Below, one piece after another: positions 8,650-16,568 of a stretch of DNA of 64,000 bases. The position numbers and the translations under genes are program-made. The stretch comes from Phaeobacter sp. 11ANDIMAR09 (GTDB lineage Bacteria > Pseudomonadota > Alphaproteobacteria > Rhodobacterales > Rhodobacteraceae): contig NZ_LIKT01000001.1 of NCBI RefSeq assembly GCF_001294455.1, forward strand, positions 1-64,000. Direction: 5' to 3'. The notes below the pieces were generated by a model. That model worked only from the letters and a program-made list of their open reading frames with translations, did no database searches and was not told the origin of the DNA. The first letter of the stretch is position 1; each line of letters starts with the position of its first letter.

Positions 8650-9903
8650 ATGCAAGCCCTTTGCCGTGATTGTCTCAGCCAGATTGCCCCAACGCGGCGC
8701 TGCCCAAACTGCGGCAGCCCGCGCATCAAGCAGCATGACGAACTGTTTTCTTTGACGATTGCCCATATGGATTGCGATGCCTTTTACGCCAGCGTTGAAA
8801 AGCGCGACAATCCCGAACTGGCCAGCAAACCGGTGATTATTGGCGGCGGCAAGCGCGGTGTTGTCTCCACTGCTTGCTATATTGCGCGCATTCGCGGAGT
8901 GCGCTCTGCCATGCCGATGTTTCAGGCCCTGAAGCTCTGCCCGGAGGCCGTGGTGATCAAGCCCCGCATGTCGGCCTATGTCGAGGTCAGCCGCGCGGTG
9001 CGGGCCATGATGGACGAGCTCACCCCCGAAGTGGAGCCGCTGTCGCTGGACGAAGCCTTTATGGATCTGTCAGGAACGCAGAAACTGCATGGCCACCCCC
9101 CCGCCGTGATGCTGGCGCGATTGGTCAAACGGATGAAAGACGAGCTGGGAATAACCGGCTCCATCGGGCTGTCACACAATAAATTCCTGGCCAAGGTGGC
9201 CTCGGATCTCGACAAACCGCGCGGCTTTTCGGTGATCGGCAAGGGCGAGACCGCCGATTTCCTGCGCGACAAACCGGTGCGGCTGATTTGGGGAATCGGC
9301 CCTGCGGCGCAGGCCTCATTGGACAAGGCGGGCATTCGCAGCTTTGCCGACCTGCTGCGCTGGGAGCAACAGGATCTCATCGCCCGCTTTGGCGGAACAG
9401 GTGAACGGCTATGGCATCTGGCGAGGGGCCAAGACCGCCGCCGGGTATCCGCCAATGCCCCGGTCAAATCCATATCGAAAGAGACCACCTTTATGGAGGA
9501 CACCGCCAATCTTGAAGTGCTGGATGGCCATCTCTGGCGCTTGGCGGAACAGGTGGCGGACCGGGCCAAGGCCAAGTGCATGGCAGGGCGGGTGGTGACG
9601 CTGAAACTCAAACGCGCCAATCATTCGGCTCTGACCCGGCGGATCTCGCTGCACAGCCCAACCCAGCTGGCCGATGTGATCTATCGCCGCGCGCGCGCTC
9701 TGTTGGACCAGGTTGGGGATCAGGGCCCCTATCGGTTGCTCGGTTGCGGTATCTCGGATCTGGTGCCAGAATCCCAAGCCGATACCAGTGGTGATCTGCT
9801 GGACCCCCAAGCCGGAAAACGCGCCCAGGCGGAACGCGCCACCGACGCCATTCGCAAACGCTTTGGTGAAAGCGCCATCCTTAAAGGGCGGGCGCTGCGC
9901 TAG
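8650..9903 (+). CDS. dinB: DNA polymerase IV (DinB) with N-terminal zinc-ribbon-like extension
   Basis: A 417-residue Y-family translesion polymerase. The catalytic carboxylates are visible in MDCDAFYASVEKRD and in SLDEAFMDLSG, followed by thumb helix-hairpin-helix motifs (VRLIWGIGPAAQ) and the little-finger domain. About 38 residues precede the polymerase core and contain Cys5-x2-Cys8 and Cys18-x2-Cys21, a possible zinc ribbon. From memory this extension also occurs in other roseobacter DinB proteins. There is no alphaproteobacterial LexA box (GTTC-N7-GTTC) in the short upstream region, so SOS control is not apparent here. Confidence 0.93.
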   Translation: MQALCRDCLSQIAPTRRCPNCGSPRIKQHDELFSLTIAHMDCDAFYASVEKRDNPELASKPVIIGGGKRGVVSTACYIARIRGVRSAMPMFQALKLCPEAVVIKPRMSAYVEVSRAVRAMMDELTPEVEPLSLDEAFMDLSGTQKLHGHPPAVMLARLVKRMKDELGITGSIGLSHNKFLAKVASDLDKPRGFSVIGKGETADFLRDKPVRLIWGIGPAAQASLDKAGIRSFADLLRWEQQDLIARFGGTGERLWHLARGQDRRRVSANAPVKSISKETTFMEDTANLEVLDGHLWRLAEQVADRAKAKCMAGRVVTLKLKRANHSALTRRISLHSPTQLADVIYRRARALLDQVGDQGPYRLLGCGISDLVPESQADTSGDLLDPQAGKRAQAERATDAIRKRFGESAILKGRALR

Positions 9904-9910
9904 GACGCCC

Positions 9911-10777
9911 CTATTCAGCGGCCAGCGGTTTGGCGCGCGGTTCCAGTTTAATCCCGGCGACCTCAGCAGCAACCTGGCTGAGCAACTCACGAAACGCGCT
10001 AAAATTGGCGTTTGGACGCACGCTGCGCTCTTCCATGTATAAAGAACGGTCGATCTCCACCTGGATGGCATGCTGCCCCCGCGATGGACGGCCATAGGTG
10101 CGGGTAATATAGGCGCCGGCAAAGGGCGCGTTGCGGGCAACCCGCAGCCCGGCCCCCGCAAAGGCCGCCTCGACCCGCTCCATGACCTCGCCACTGGCAG
10201 ATGCGCCAAAACGATCGCCCAAAACCACCTCTGGCAGTGGCATGCCCCGCGTAGGCATTGTGGCCACGGCTTCATGGGGCATGGAATGGCAATCAATCAG
10301 AATGGAGTGGCCAAACCGGTCCTGGGCTTTCCGCATCAACCCCTGCAAAGCAGCATGATAGGGGTGCCAGACGGTTTCTATGCGGTGATTTGCTTCCTCT
10401 TGCGCAAGCTTGCCGCGATAGATCGCCCGGCCATTGGCCACCACGCGGGGAATCACCCCAAGCCCAGAGGCCACCCGCGGATTCTGCCCCCGACGCGCCA
10501 CACCTTCGATCAAGGCGGGATCCAACTCTTCTGTCGCCCGGTTCAGATCCAAAAAGGCGCGCGGCTTTGCCGCCGTGAGCAAAGGTGCCCCGAATCTGGG
10601 GACATCCGCAAAGAGTTGGTCGACAAAGGCATCTTCTGAGCTGCGAATCTGCTGTGCATCCAAAACCGTTTGCTGCAAAAAGGCAGAATCATAGTCCGAT
10701 CCACTATGTGGCGATGCAAAAACCACTGCAGAGGTCAGCTCAATCGGTGAAAATATGGAATATGCGTGGTTTGACAT
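9911..10777 (-). CDS. N-formylglutamate amidohydrolase family protein
   Basis: This 288-residue protein matches the FGase family (HutG-like), which hydrolyses N-formyl-L-glutamate or related N-acyl amino acids. Visible are the N-terminal ASPHSGSDY metal-site motif and ILIDCHSMP. The start at 10777 (MSNHAYSIF) is chosen because conservation begins there; the frame stays open to 10891. It converges with dinB, with only 7 bases between the stops. No histidine-degradation genes are adjacent, so a role in the Hut pathway is not implied by context. Confidence 0.85.
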   Translation of the reverse strand: MSNHAYSIFSPIELTSAVVFASPHSGSDYDSAFLQQTVLDAQQIRSSEDAFVDQLFADVPRFGAPLLTAAKPRAFLDLNRATEELDPALIEGVARRGQNPRVASGLGVIPRVVANGRAIYRGKLAQEEANHRIETVWHPYHAALQGLMRKAQDRFGHSILIDCHSMPHEAVATMPTRGMPLPEVVLGDRFGASASGEVMERVEAAFAGAGLRVARNAPFAGAYITRTYGRPSRGQHAIQVEIDRSLYMEERSVRPNANFSAFRELLSQVAAEVAGIKLEPRAKPLAAE

Positions 10778-10936
10778 GGGTGCTTTGGCCCTTGGTTTCT
10801 GGAAATCACCATAGAGCGAAAATTCTAGCATCAAAAGCTCTTGCACCGCTCCGCGACTCTGATTATAGACCCCTTCACCGGCGCGGATCACCGCGCCCCT
10901 TTCAGTTCTAAGGGGCAGGTCAATGCGCAGGACAGT

Positions 10937-11011
10937 GGGCGGTTAGCTCAGCGGTAGAGCACTTCGTTGACATCGAAGGGGTCACAAGTTCGATCCTTGT
11001 ACCGCCCACCA
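10937..11011 (+). tRNA. tRNA-Val (anticodon GAC)
   Basis: A complete cloverleaf: 7-bp acceptor stem (GGGCGGT with ACCGCCC), D arm (GCTC-AGCGGTA-GAGC), anticodon stem CTTCG/CGAAG with loop TTGACAT (anticodon GAC), T arm ACAAG-TTCGATC-CTTGT, discriminator A and an encoded CCA at 11009-11011. It reads valine GUC and GUU codons. It is followed after about 80 bases by rpmJ. Confidence 0.97.
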
Positions 11012-11092
11012 TCTAATTCACTGTTTTGGCCATAAGGTCGGAACATCCGCTAACCCAGGCGCTGGTTCGCGCCGCAGAACAGGAGAATGGCT

Positions 11093-11218
11093 ATGAAAGT
11101 CAAGAACTCGCTCCGCTCGCTCAAGAACCGGCACCGTGATTGCCGGATCGTGCGTCGCAAAGGCCGCGTGTATGTGATCAACAAGACACAGCCGCGCTTC
11201 AAAGCACGTCAGGGCTGA
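11093..11218 (+). CDS. rpmJ: Ribosomal protein L36 (bL36)
   Basis: A 41-residue, very basic protein beginning [18 protein letters not shown] and ending PRFKARQG, the alphaproteobacterial L36 form. Only one cysteine is present, so the four-ligand zinc site of the canonical (C+) L36 is missing; this is the zinc-independent (C-) type. A good ribosome binding site (AGGAGAATGGCT) precedes the ATG. It stands apart from the ribosomal protein operons and is closed by a terminator at 11244-11271. Confidence 0.95.
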   Translation: MKVKNSLRSLKNRHRDCRIVRRKGRVYVINKTQPRFKARQG

Positions 11219-11243
11219 GACTAAGATCTCGCTCTAATCGGAA

Positions 11244-11271
11244 GAACCGCATCCTTGGATGCGGTTTTTTT
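11244..11271 (+). terminator. Rho-independent terminator after rpmJ
   Basis: The arms AACCGCATC and GATGCGGTT (within 11244-11265) form a perfect 9-bp stem with a 4-base loop, followed by a run of seven T. It lies 25 bases after the rpmJ stop. Confidence 0.85.
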
Positions 11272-11349
11272 GTGTTTGGACTATCCCCTCCCCCTTTCCC
11301 ACTCCCCAATTGTTCGGCCTAAGGCATGGTTTCGGCGCGGTTTTGCTGT

Positions 11350-11364
11350 TCAGAATTTTTCTGA
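11350..11364. promoter_or_regulatory. Candidate iron-responsive (Irr/ICE-like) operator
   Basis: TCAGAA-TTT-TTCTGA is a perfect 6-3-6 palindrome about 107 bases before the ferric-iron binding protein gene and 17 bases before its candidate -35 element. It resembles the alphaproteobacterial Irr box (core AGAA-N3-TTCT). The target gene being an iron transporter supports the call, but the regulator is inferred. Confidence 0.4.
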
Positions 11365-11380
11365 TGGTTTTTGTCGGTTT

Positions 11381-11410
11381 TTGTTTCCCTTCACGGCATT
11401 TTTCTATAAT
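11381..11410 (+). promoter_or_regulatory. Candidate sigma-70 promoter of the ferric-iron binding protein gene
   Basis: TTGTTT (11381-11386) and a perfect TATAAT (11405-11410) are separated by 18 bases. A start near 11417 would give a leader of about 54 bases. The region is AT-rich compared with its surroundings. Confidence 0.45.
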
Positions 11411-11470
11411 TGACAAAATCAGTCGGAAACTCCGCACGTTATTCGTAGATTTTTGTAGATCGGAATCGCT

Positions 11471-12487
11471 ATGTTGAAAGCCACCACAATCCTTGCAGGT
11501 GCACTTGCTGCCACTGTTGCCACCTCAGCCGCTGCCGAGGGAGAATTGAATCTCTATTCCTCGCGCCACTATGACACCGATGAGCGCCTGTATACGGATT
11601 TTGAAGACGCCACTGGCATCACCATCAACCGAATCGAAGGCAAGGCCGATGAGCTGATCGCCCGTATGGTTGCCGAAGGAGCCAACTCGCCAGCTGATAT
11701 CCTGCTCACCGTCGACACCTCTCGGCTGGCCCGTGCCAAAGAAGCGGGCATTCTGCAGGCCGTTGACAGCGACGTGCTGGAAGCCAAGGTTCCAGGCTAC
11801 ATCCAGGACAGCGACAATCAGTGGTTCGGTTTCTCGCAGCGCGCACGCATCATCTTCTATGACAAAAACGATGTGGCCAACCCCCCCCGTACCTATCTGG
11901 ACCTGGCGGACCCTGCCTACAAAGGCAAAGTCTGCATCCGCTCTTCCACCAACACCTACAACCAGACCCTGCTGGCTTCGATCGTGACCCATCACGGTTC
12001 CGAAGTCGCTGCCGACTGGGCCAAAGGTGTTGTCGCCAATATGGCGCGCGCCCCTCAGGGCGGTGACACCGACCAGCTGCGCGGCATCGTCTCGGGCGAG
12101 TGTGAAATCGCCGTCGGCAACAGCTACTACTTCGCACGTTCGATCCGCAGAAACGTCAAAGGTCTGTCCGACAGCCGCGACATGATCGGCTGGGTCTTCC
12201 CCTCGCAGGATGCCGAAGGCGCCCATATGAACCTTTCCGGTGGCGGCGTTGCAGCTCATGCCCCCAACCGTGACAATGCAGTGAAGTTCCTGGAATATCT
12301 GGCCTCGGATCAGGCGCAGCAGTATTTCTCAGCTGGCAATGATGAATACCCCGGCGTTCCTGGCGTGGCCCTGGCCCCCAGCATCGCGGCCCTGGGTCAC
12401 TTCAAGCCCGATGATGTGAGCTTGACCGAAGTCGCCAAAAACATTCCAGAAGCTCAGAAGATCTTTAACGAGGCGGGCTGGGAGTAA
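11471..12487 (+). CDS. Ferric iron ABC transporter, periplasmic binding protein (FbpA/FutA-like)
   Basis: 338 residues with a signal peptide (MLKATTILAGALAATVATSAAAE, cleavage near residue 22) and a mature domain starting GELNLYSSRHYDTDE, typical of FutA/FbpA-type Fe(III)-binding proteins. The adjacent tyrosines in VGNSYYFAR are the usual iron ligands in this family. It should deliver ferric iron to an inner-membrane permease; the only candidate nearby is the two-domain permease at 14668-16344 on the opposite strand. No ATPase gene is present between them. A candidate iron operator, a promoter and a terminator flank the gene, so it looks monocistronic. Confidence 0.92.
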   Translation: MLKATTILAGALAATVATSAAAEGELNLYSSRHYDTDERLYTDFEDATGITINRIEGKADELIARMVAEGANSPADILLTVDTSRLARAKEAGILQAVDSDVLEAKVPGYIQDSDNQWFGFSQRARIIFYDKNDVANPPRTYLDLADPAYKGKVCIRSSTNTYNQTLLASIVTHHGSEVAADWAKGVVANMARAPQGGDTDQLRGIVSGECEIAVGNSYYFARSIRRNVKGLSDSRDMIGWVFPSQDAEGAHMNLSGGGVAAHAPNRDNAVKFLEYLASDQAQQYFSAGNDEYPGVPGVALAPSIAALGHFKPDDVSLTEVAKNIPEAQKIFNEAGWE

Positions 12488-12526
12488 TCCAAGGCTGAGC
12501 AGCGGGCGATAGCCCAAAAAACAGGC

Positions 12527-12564
12527 ACCCGGAGCAGGTATCGCTGCTTCGGGTTTCCTTTTTC
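12527..12564 (+). terminator. Rho-independent terminator after the iron-binding protein gene
   Basis: ACCCGGAGCAG (12527-12537) pairs with CTGCTTCGGGT (12544-12554), an 11-bp stem with one G-U pair and a 6-base loop, followed by TTCCTTTTTC. It lies 40 bases after the stop. Confidence 0.8.
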
Positions 12565-12569
12565 TTGTG

Positions 12570-12584
12570 CGAATCTCATATTCG
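12570..12584. promoter_or_regulatory. Inverted repeat before the XRE regulator, possible autoregulatory operator
   Basis: CGAAT-N5-ATTCG, 37 bases before the chosen ATG of the XRE-cupin gene. XRE-cupin regulators commonly bind near their own promoters, so an autoregulatory site is plausible. The arms are short and the call is weak. Confidence 0.3.
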
Positions 12585-12620
12585 GGAAATTTTCTCACCA
12601 TTATCTCAAGTGAGGATACG

Positions 12621-13169
12621 ATGGACGATTTTCACACCCGCCTCGCCAAGCGACTGGCGACACTTAGACAGGACCGGGGCTGGTCGCTGGACCAACTGGC
12701 CCAGATCAGCGGCATCAGCCGCGCCACCCTCTCGCGCCTGGAAAAGGGAGAGGTCAGCCCAACAGCGGAAAGCCTGGGCCAGCTCTGCACCGCCTATGCG
12801 CTGCCGATGTCGCGCCTGATGATGCAGGTGGAAGAGGCCCATGCCCCCCTGATCCCCCGCGAAGAACAAGTGCTTTGGCAAGACCCGGCAACCGGGTTCC
12901 AGCGCCGACAGGTCTCTCCACCGGCGCCAACCCTGACAGGGGAGGTGATCGAAGGACATCTGCCCCCCGATGAGCGCATCACCTACGACAGTCCGTCACG
13001 CCCCGGGCTGGAGCACCACCTGATCCTGCAACAGGGCGCGTTGCGACTGGCCCTATCGGGGCAGATCTATGATCTGCGCCCGGGTGATTGCCTGCGCTAT
13101 CACCTGACCGGGCCTTCCGAATTCTCATCCGGTGCCGAAGGCGCCCGCTACATTCTGGTTCTGATATGA
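12621..13169 (+). CDS. XRE-family transcriptional regulator with C-terminal cupin domain
   Basis: 182 residues. An N-terminal helix-turn-helix (about 8-62; LDQLAQISGISRATLSRLEKGE) is followed by a cupin-fold sensor domain (about 100-180; GLEHHLILQQGALRLALSG, YDLRPGDCLRY). Such regulators usually sense a small metabolite in the cupin. The start at 12621 follows GTGAGGATACG; the frame upstream to 12567 runs through the promoter region. Its stop overlaps the start of the GNAT gene (ATGA), indicating translational coupling. The regulated genes are not obvious; the GNAT gene is the best candidate. Confidence 0.88.
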   Translation: MDDFHTRLAKRLATLRQDRGWSLDQLAQISGISRATLSRLEKGEVSPTAESLGQLCTAYALPMSRLMMQVEEAHAPLIPREEQVLWQDPATGFQRRQVSPPAPTLTGEVIEGHLPPDERITYDSPSRPGLEHHLILQQGALRLALSGQIYDLRPGDCLRYHLTGPSEFSSGAEGARYILVLI

Positions 13170-13693
13170 CACACGACATTCGCAAACTTCACCCTGCCGA
13201 TCTAGCGATACATCTCGACGCCCTGGCGGATATCCTTTTGGCCTGCGTCGCGGATGGGGCCAGCGTCAGCTTTGTATTGCCCTTCAGCCAAGCCGAGGCC
13301 ACGACGTTTTGGCTGCAAAAGGTCTTTCCGGCGGTGCAGAATGGCGAGACCGTTCTTTTGGGCAGTTTTCTGAACGGGGAATTGGTGGGGACGGTGCAAC
13401 TCTGCCTCGGGCTGCCCGCCAACCAGCAGCATCGCGGTGACGTGTCCAAGCTCTTGGTCCACCCAAAGGCCCGCCGCGCCGGGTTGGCCCGTGCACTGAT
13501 GCAGGCCCTGGAAGAGGAAACTCGCAAACGGGGCAAAGTCCTTCTGGTGCTCGACACCCGTTCCGGGGATCCGTCGCAACGCCTATACGAAAGCCTCGGA
13601 TATCAGGTTGCAGGCTCTATTCCGGGGTTTTGCAAACATCCGACAGAAGAGCACTTTGAAGCGACAACCTATCTTTATAAAGCTCTCGATTGA
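13166..13693 (+). CDS. GNAT-family N-acetyltransferase
   Basis: 175 residues with the GNAT fold. The acetyl-CoA-binding motif A is seen in VSKLLVHPKARRAGLARALMQALEEE (V-x-x-x-x-R-x-x-G-x-A), and the C-terminal LYESLGYQVAGSIPGF is typical. The substrate is unknown. It starts inside the stop codon of the XRE-cupin regulator (4-base overlap), so the two are one transcriptional and translational unit. A regulator coupled to an acetyltransferase suggests inducible modification of a small molecule, but this is inference. Confidence 0.87.
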   Translation: MTHDIRKLHPADLAIHLDALADILLACVADGASVSFVLPFSQAEATTFWLQKVFPAVQNGETVLLGSFLNGELVGTVQLCLGLPANQQHRGDVSKLLVHPKARRAGLARALMQALEEETRKRGKVLLVLDTRSGDPSQRLYESLGYQVAGSIPGFCKHPTEEHFEATTYLYKALD

Positions 13694-13785
13694 CTGGACC
13701 CGCCCCGATGCTGTGCCTATAGGAGCTAAAGGCACAGCGAGGGAGGGTCGGCCATGCTTCATATTCGTTCACAGGTGCGGGTCGT

Positions 13786-14649
13786 ATGAACCGTCTGCCA
13801 GTTACCGTGCTCAGCGGCTATCTTGGCGCGGGAAAGACCACCTTGATCAACCGACTTCTGGCAGAGGATCACGGGCTGCGGCTGATGGTTGTGGTCAATG
13901 ATTTTGGAGCGGTGAACATTGATGATGCGCTGATCCAGGCCGAAGAGGGCGAGACCCTGGCGCTGACCAATGGCTGTGTCTGCTGCAGTATGGATCAGGA
14001 TCTACAAATGGCCCTGCGCAGAATCGTCATTCAGGCAGACCGCCCGGATCACATCCTGATCGAGGCCAGCGGCGTGTCGGACCCTTCTGCGATCGCTGAC
14101 ACGGTGCAAGGCATCCCCGAGCTCAGCTATGGCGGCATCGTCACCCTGGTAGATGGTGACAACGCTGTTGAGTTGCTGGCGGATAAGACCGTCGCCGATT
14201 TGGTAGGCCAACAAATCCGCAGTGCTGATCTGGTTTTGGTGAGTAAAACCGCAGACCTGCCACAGGATCTGAAGGCGCAGCTGACCCAGATCCCTGCGCG
14301 CGGATTGCGGGTGATGGATGACACACCGCTGGCAGAGCTGCTGTTTGATCTACTGCCCCTTCCACAGGGCCATAGCAACGCCAAGGCGCATCCCGCCTTC
14401 ACCACCTGGCAGTTCCAAAGCCAAAGCCCCGTGGATCGCCGTCTGCTGGGGGATAAATTGGCAAATCGACCCAAAGGGCTCTACCGGATGAAGGGGTTCG
14501 TGCTGACCTCAGGCGGGGCCTATGCGCTGCATATCGTTGGCCAAAATGTCGAGGCCAAACGCTGCGACGCCCTGCAGACCCAACTGGTGGCTTTGGGTCC
14601 AAAGGACCAGATTAGCCGGGATGAAATCGACACCTGGTGGAACAGCTGA
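13786..14649 (+). CDS. CobW/G3E-family GTP-binding protein (putative metallochaperone)
   Basis: 287 residues. Walker A is GYLGAGKTT (residues 11-19), the metal-binding CxCC motif is in NGCVCC (Cys64, Cys66, Cys67), and a CobW C-terminal domain covers about 215-285. This family uses GTP hydrolysis to deliver metals (zinc, cobalt or others) to client proteins. The spacer from the GNAT gene is about 92 bases. Its stop is only 18 bases from the stop of the convergent iron permease. Its client and metal cannot be decided from sequence; cobalamin genes are absent here, so the name CobW proper is not applied. Confidence 0.88.
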   Translation: MNRLPVTVLSGYLGAGKTTLINRLLAEDHGLRLMVVVNDFGAVNIDDALIQAEEGETLALTNGCVCCSMDQDLQMALRRIVIQADRPDHILIEASGVSDPSAIADTVQGIPELSYGGIVTLVDGDNAVELLADKTVADLVGQQIRSADLVLVSKTADLPQDLKAQLTQIPARGLRVMDDTPLAELLFDLLPLPQGHSNAKAHPAFTTWQFQSQSPVDRRLLGDKLANRPKGLYRMKGFVLTSGGAYALHIVGQNVEAKRCDALQTQLVALGPKDQISRDEIDTWWNS

Positions 14650-14667
14650 CCAGGGGCTCTGGCAGGC

Positions 14668-16344
14668 CTAGCGGCGCCCCACCTGACGACAGATCAGAAT
14701 CACCGGCAGCAGCCCGATTGCTACGATCACTAAGGAGGGCACCGCCGCGCCCTCCAGGCGCTCATCCGAGGCCAGTCGATAGGCCTGTACCGCTAGGGTA
14801 TCATAGTTAAAGGGCCGCATGATTAGGGTGGCCGGCAGCTCTTTCATCACATCGACAAAGACAATCAAAAGCGCCGTCAGCAGGCTGGGTGTGAGCATCG
14901 GCAGATGCACCCGGCGCAACATACCCAAAGGCCCCTGCCCCAGCGAACGTGCCGCCGAATCCATATTGGCATGCACCGTGGACTGCCCGCTTTCATAGGC
15001 GCCCAGGGCTGCTGCCAGAAAGCGCACCATATAGGCCGCCACCAAGAGCCAGATTGAACCGGAAATCAGCAATCCGGTGCGGATCTCAAAATTGGCCCGC
15101 ATCCAGGCGTCCAGCGCATTGTCAAAGGCGGCAAAAGGCACCATCAGGCCTACCGCAATCACACCGCCAGGAACCGCATAGCCCAGGCGCGACATATAGG
15201 CCGCCGCCGAAGAGGGGCGTCCGGGGCGCAGGCGTTGGTAAAACCCCAGACAGACCGCTGCAAACACAGTCAGCATCGCGGCCAGGGTCGCCAGGGTCAG
15301 AGAGTTCTGCAAAAAGGCAATATAGCGGCGGCTCAGAAGGTCCTGTTCTGACTGGAGCCCCATGTTGAACAGGATCAAAACCGGCAACAAAAATCCAAAG
15401 CAGACCGGCACGGCACAAAGCACCCAAGCCCCAGCTGCTTGCCAGCCTGCGAGCGCGGCCGGGGGCATGGCCGCGTGTTGCTTGCCCGCCTGATGATAAC
15501 GGGCCTTGCCACGGGTGGAGCGCTCCACCACGGCCAGAATCAAGGCAAAGGCCAGCAAGCAGAGTGCCAACTGCGCCGCAGCCGAGCGATCCGCCATTGA
15601 AAACCAACTTGTGTAGATGCCGGTCGCAAAGGTCTGCACACCAAAATAAGAGACGGTGCCAAAATCTGCGATAGTTTCCATCACCGCCAGCAGCACACCC
15701 GAGGCAATCGCCGGGCGTGCCATGGGCAGGCTGACCAGCCAAAAGGCCTGAAATGCGTTCTTTCCCAGGGCCCGTGCGGCCAGAAAGGCGCCACCGCTTT
15801 GTTGCAGAAAGGCCGCCCGCGCCAGCAGATAGACGTAGGGGTAGAGCACCAGAACCAGCATCGCCGCCGCGCCGCCCAACGAGCGGATCTCAGGGAACCA
15901 ATAGTCGCGCGGGCCCCAGCCGGTCACCTGCCGCAGCGTGGATTGCACAATGCCGGGATGATCCAGAATGAAGGTATAGGCATAGGCCAGAACATAGGCC
16001 GGAAAGGCCAGCGGCAGCACCAAAGCGATTTCAAAAATCCGTACACCGGGAAAGCGCGTCATGGTCACCAGCCAGGCGGCTCCGACGCCAATGCCCAGGG
16101 TGCCCACGGAGACCAGCGCCACCAGTCCAAAGGTGGTCAGCGCATAGCGGGGCAATACGGTGTCTGCCAAGTGCTGAATGGTCTCCGTCCCGCCACCTAC
16201 AGCCGCCAGGGCAACTGCGACCATCGGCAGGATACAGGCCAGCGCCACGCTCCAGGCCAAAACAGAGAACAGCTCTGTCCCGGATCGTTTGCCCCGGCGG
16301 TTCCCCTTAGGGGCATAGTCGTCAATATCGCGCATGGCAGTCAT
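14668..16344 (-). CDS. Ferric iron ABC transporter, fused two-domain permease (FbpB-like)
   Basis: 558 residues with about twelve membrane helices arranged as two copies of the binding-protein-dependent transport domain, the FbpB/SfuB/AfuB arrangement. A short basic cytoplasmic N-terminus (KGNRRGKRSG) precedes the first helix. It should form the channel for ferric iron delivered by the binding protein encoded at 11471-12487. No ATPase gene lies next to either part, so that subunit must be encoded elsewhere. It converges with the CobW-type gene. Confidence 0.88.
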   Translation of the reverse strand: MTAMRDIDDYAPKGNRRGKRSGTELFSVLAWSVALACILPMVAVALAAVGGGTETIQHLADTVLPRYALTTFGLVALVSVGTLGIGVGAAWLVTMTRFPGVRIFEIALVLPLAFPAYVLAYAYTFILDHPGIVQSTLRQVTGWGPRDYWFPEIRSLGGAAAMLVLVLYPYVYLLARAAFLQQSGGAFLAARALGKNAFQAFWLVSLPMARPAIASGVLLAVMETIADFGTVSYFGVQTFATGIYTSWFSMADRSAAAQLALCLLAFALILAVVERSTRGKARYHQAGKQHAAMPPAALAGWQAAGAWVLCAVPVCFGFLLPVLILFNMGLQSEQDLLSRRYIAFLQNSLTLATLAAMLTVFAAVCLGFYQRLRPGRPSSAAAYMSRLGYAVPGGVIAVGLMVPFAAFDNALDAWMRANFEIRTGLLISGSIWLLVAAYMVRFLAAALGAYESGQSTVHANMDSAARSLGQGPLGMLRRVHLPMLTPSLLTALLIVFVDVMKELPATLIMRPFNYDTLAVQAYRLASDERLEGAAVPSLVIVAIGLLPVILICRQVGRR

Positions 16345-16459
16345 GGATCCGGCTCTTGGCAGTGTCTTGGCTCCCCCCTTATTTGATTATTTTGGTCAGA
16401 AACTCCAGCAGGAAACCTGACGCAGGCTACAAAGCAGTCCGGATCAGCGCGGCGGCACC

Positions 16460-16499
16460 AAAAAAATCCCCCCGACAGACCACAGGTCAAATCGGAGGG
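16460..16499 (-). terminator. Strong terminator closing the minus-strand Liv/ligase block
   Basis: On the minus strand, CCCTCCGA and TCGGGGGG form an 8-bp stem enclosing a second stem (GACC-TGT-GGTC), followed by seven T. It lies 70 bases past the stop of the ligase gene at 16569 and before the start region of the iron permease. The rest of the 224-base gap shows no gene. Confidence 0.8.
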
Positions 16500-16568
16500 T
16501 TAGGACACCGACAAGCGGTGCGGGGATAGGGTGAGCCGTTACCTGGTCAAACAGGACATTGGCCTTTG

